Assembly (NCBI RefSeq): GCF_000219625.1
Contig: NC_018210.1
Span: 1,178,001-1,242,000 of the forward strand
DNA length: 64,000 bases
Source of the DNA: Zymoseptoria tritici IPO323
Lineage: Eukaryota; Ascomycota; Dothideomycetes; Mycosphaerellales; Mycosphaerellaceae
Direction of reading: 5' to 3'
Shown: in pieces, positions 63,359 through 64,000 of the stretch
Position numbering within the stretch: position 1 is the first letter of the stretch
Layout of the letters: every line of letters begins with the position of its first letter
Position numbers and translations under genes: made by a program
Notes under the pieces: model-generated
Told to the model about the DNA's origin: nothing
Databases searched by the model: none
The model's input: the letters and a program-made list of their open reading frames with translations, nothing else

Positions 63359-64000
63359 ATGGACGACGGCTACGATGTGCCTGACGCCACAGACTGGCTC
63401 GAGACGCCTCTCAAGGACTTTGCCAGCCTAGAAACCGCACTTCACTGCCAAATATGCAAGGAGTTCTACGACACACCGATGATCACATCATGCAACCATA
63501 CTTTCTGTTCGAAGTGCATACGAACCTCACTTTCTGCGGATGGGAAGTGTCCAGCGTGTCGAGGTCCAGATCAAGCAAGCAAGTTGCGCAATAATTGGGC
63601 GGTGCAAGAGGTGGTGTCGACATTCATCACAGCAAGGCCGGCAGCTTTACAGGTGGCGAGGAAGGCACTGGAAGAGGAAGGCCAGAAGAAGTCTGGGAAG
63701 CGAAAACGACCAGTCGTCCTGGACTCAGAAGATCTCGTCGAGGTAGAGGGCCCGGCTCGAGCAACAAGAAGCAAGAGCAGGCGCATTGCGGCATCACAAG
63801 AATCACATACGGAGGCTATCGAGATTGAGGACAGCGAGGATGGGGAAGAGGACTACAGATCCGGCACGCCGGCGGACGATGGCTTAGTCGCCTGCCCGCT
63901 CGAATGTGGGAAGCGCATGAAGGCTGAGGAGGTATTCTTGCATCTGGACAAATGCGAAGACGAGAAGAAGCAGCGAAGCAAGAAAGCGTCCCAGCCTTCT
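63359..64000 (+). CDS. RAD18: E3 ubiquitin ligase RAD18, N-terminal part (cut by window end)
   Basis: The ATG at 63359 opens a frame of 214 codons that runs off the window without a stop. A C3HC4 RING finger lies at Cys30, Cys33, Cys45, His47, Cys50, Cys53, Cys64 and Cys67. A basic R-K-R-P nuclear signal and an acidic linker follow. A UBZ4-type zinc finger sits at Cys179, Cys183, His195 and Cys199. RING followed by UBZ (then SAP, beyond the window) is the order of Rad18, which with Rad6 mono-ubiquitinates PCNA for translesion synthesis. The full protein is usually 400-500 aa, so roughly half is visible. Confidence 0.93.
   Translation, partial: MDDGYDVPDATDWLETPLKDFASLETALHCQICKEFYDTPMITSCNHTFCSKCIRTSLSADGKCPACRGPDQASKLRNNWAVQEVVSTFITARPAALQVARKALEEEGQKKSGKRKRPVVLDSEDLVEVEGPARATRSKSRRIAASQESHTEAIEIEDSEDGEEDYRSGTPADDGLVACPLECGKRMKAEEVFLHLDKCEDEKKQRSKKASQPS

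Noticed and set aside
62277..63384. Short frames between the DUF7907-like gene and RAD18, including a 120-codon + frame overlapping the RAD18 start
   Set aside because: No domains. The 63022-63384 frame is out of register with the RAD18 ATG and conflicts with it.

Overview
The window is fungal nuclear DNA, most likely from a filamentous ascomycete (Pezizomycotina). A Dothideomycete of the Mycosphaerellales type is my best guess. Genes are compact and mostly carry introns of 51-130 bp with GTANGT donors, CTAAC-like branch sites and CAG acceptors. Conserved single-copy ascomycete genes (CLP1, ELP4, MLH1, SYF1, VMA8, CCT1, YPT6) are packed close together. The interspersed repeats carry the signature of repeat-induced point mutation (RIP): CpA/TpG depleted, TpA in excess, CpG spared. 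The order-level assignment is inference from gene content only.

Layout. (1) 1-13.4 kb is a RIP graveyard. It opens with a Ty3/Gypsy chromovirus pol fossil on + (1-3.2 kb). Unidentified fossil frames follow, the largest about 1,000 codons at 7.8-10.8 kb, plus a 25-bp minisatellite. (2) 13.7-14.5 kb holds a DUF4385 gene. (3) 14,808-23,068 is a complete but RIP-inactivated Ty1/Copia element on -, with 238-bp LTRs, a perfect 5-bp target duplication, a half-tRNA-type primer site, gag-pol, and an unusual extra ORF of about 795 codons between RNase H and the 3' LTR. (4) 23.7-32.5 kb is a housekeeping block: IPK2/ARG82, a CaiB/BaiF CoA-transferase, CLP1, a small membrane protein, ELP4 and MLH1. (5) 33.5-37.2 kb is a degenerate Crypton-type tyrosine-recombinase element with a GCR1_C-like C-terminus. 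Its intron splits the catalytic R-A-G/R-W-N motif and carries a 335-bp TIR element (MITE). (6) 38.1-64 kb is gene-dense: a secreted heme-thiolate peroxygenase, RPB8, a DUF4743-Nudix hydrolase, Hikeshi/OPI10, NOP53, YPT6, KEI1, an orphan, a NIS1-like secreted effector, an F-box-like orphan, SYF1, VMA8, CHM7, CCT1, an orphan, a DUF7907-like secreted protein, and the start of RAD18, cut by the window edge.

Most housekeeping genes act in separate pathways: mRNA 3' end formation and splicing (CLP1, SYF1), tRNA wobble modification (ELP4), DNA repair (MLH1, RAD18), ribosome assembly (NOP53), trafficking and organelle function (YPT6, KEI1, VMA8, CHM7), and folding (CCT1, Hikeshi). Several are divergent pairs sharing short promoters (ELP4/MLH1, Nudix/Hikeshi, NOP53/YPT6, SYF1/VMA8). 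Three predicted secreted proteins (peroxygenase, NIS1-like, DUF7907-like) suggest a plant-associated lifestyle. I saw no rRNA, tRNA or CRISPR array.

The least expected items are the extra 3' ORF of the Copia element, with an internal duplicated polypurine-tract-like motif in front of it, and the Crypton whose catalytic motif is interrupted by a MITE-bearing intron.
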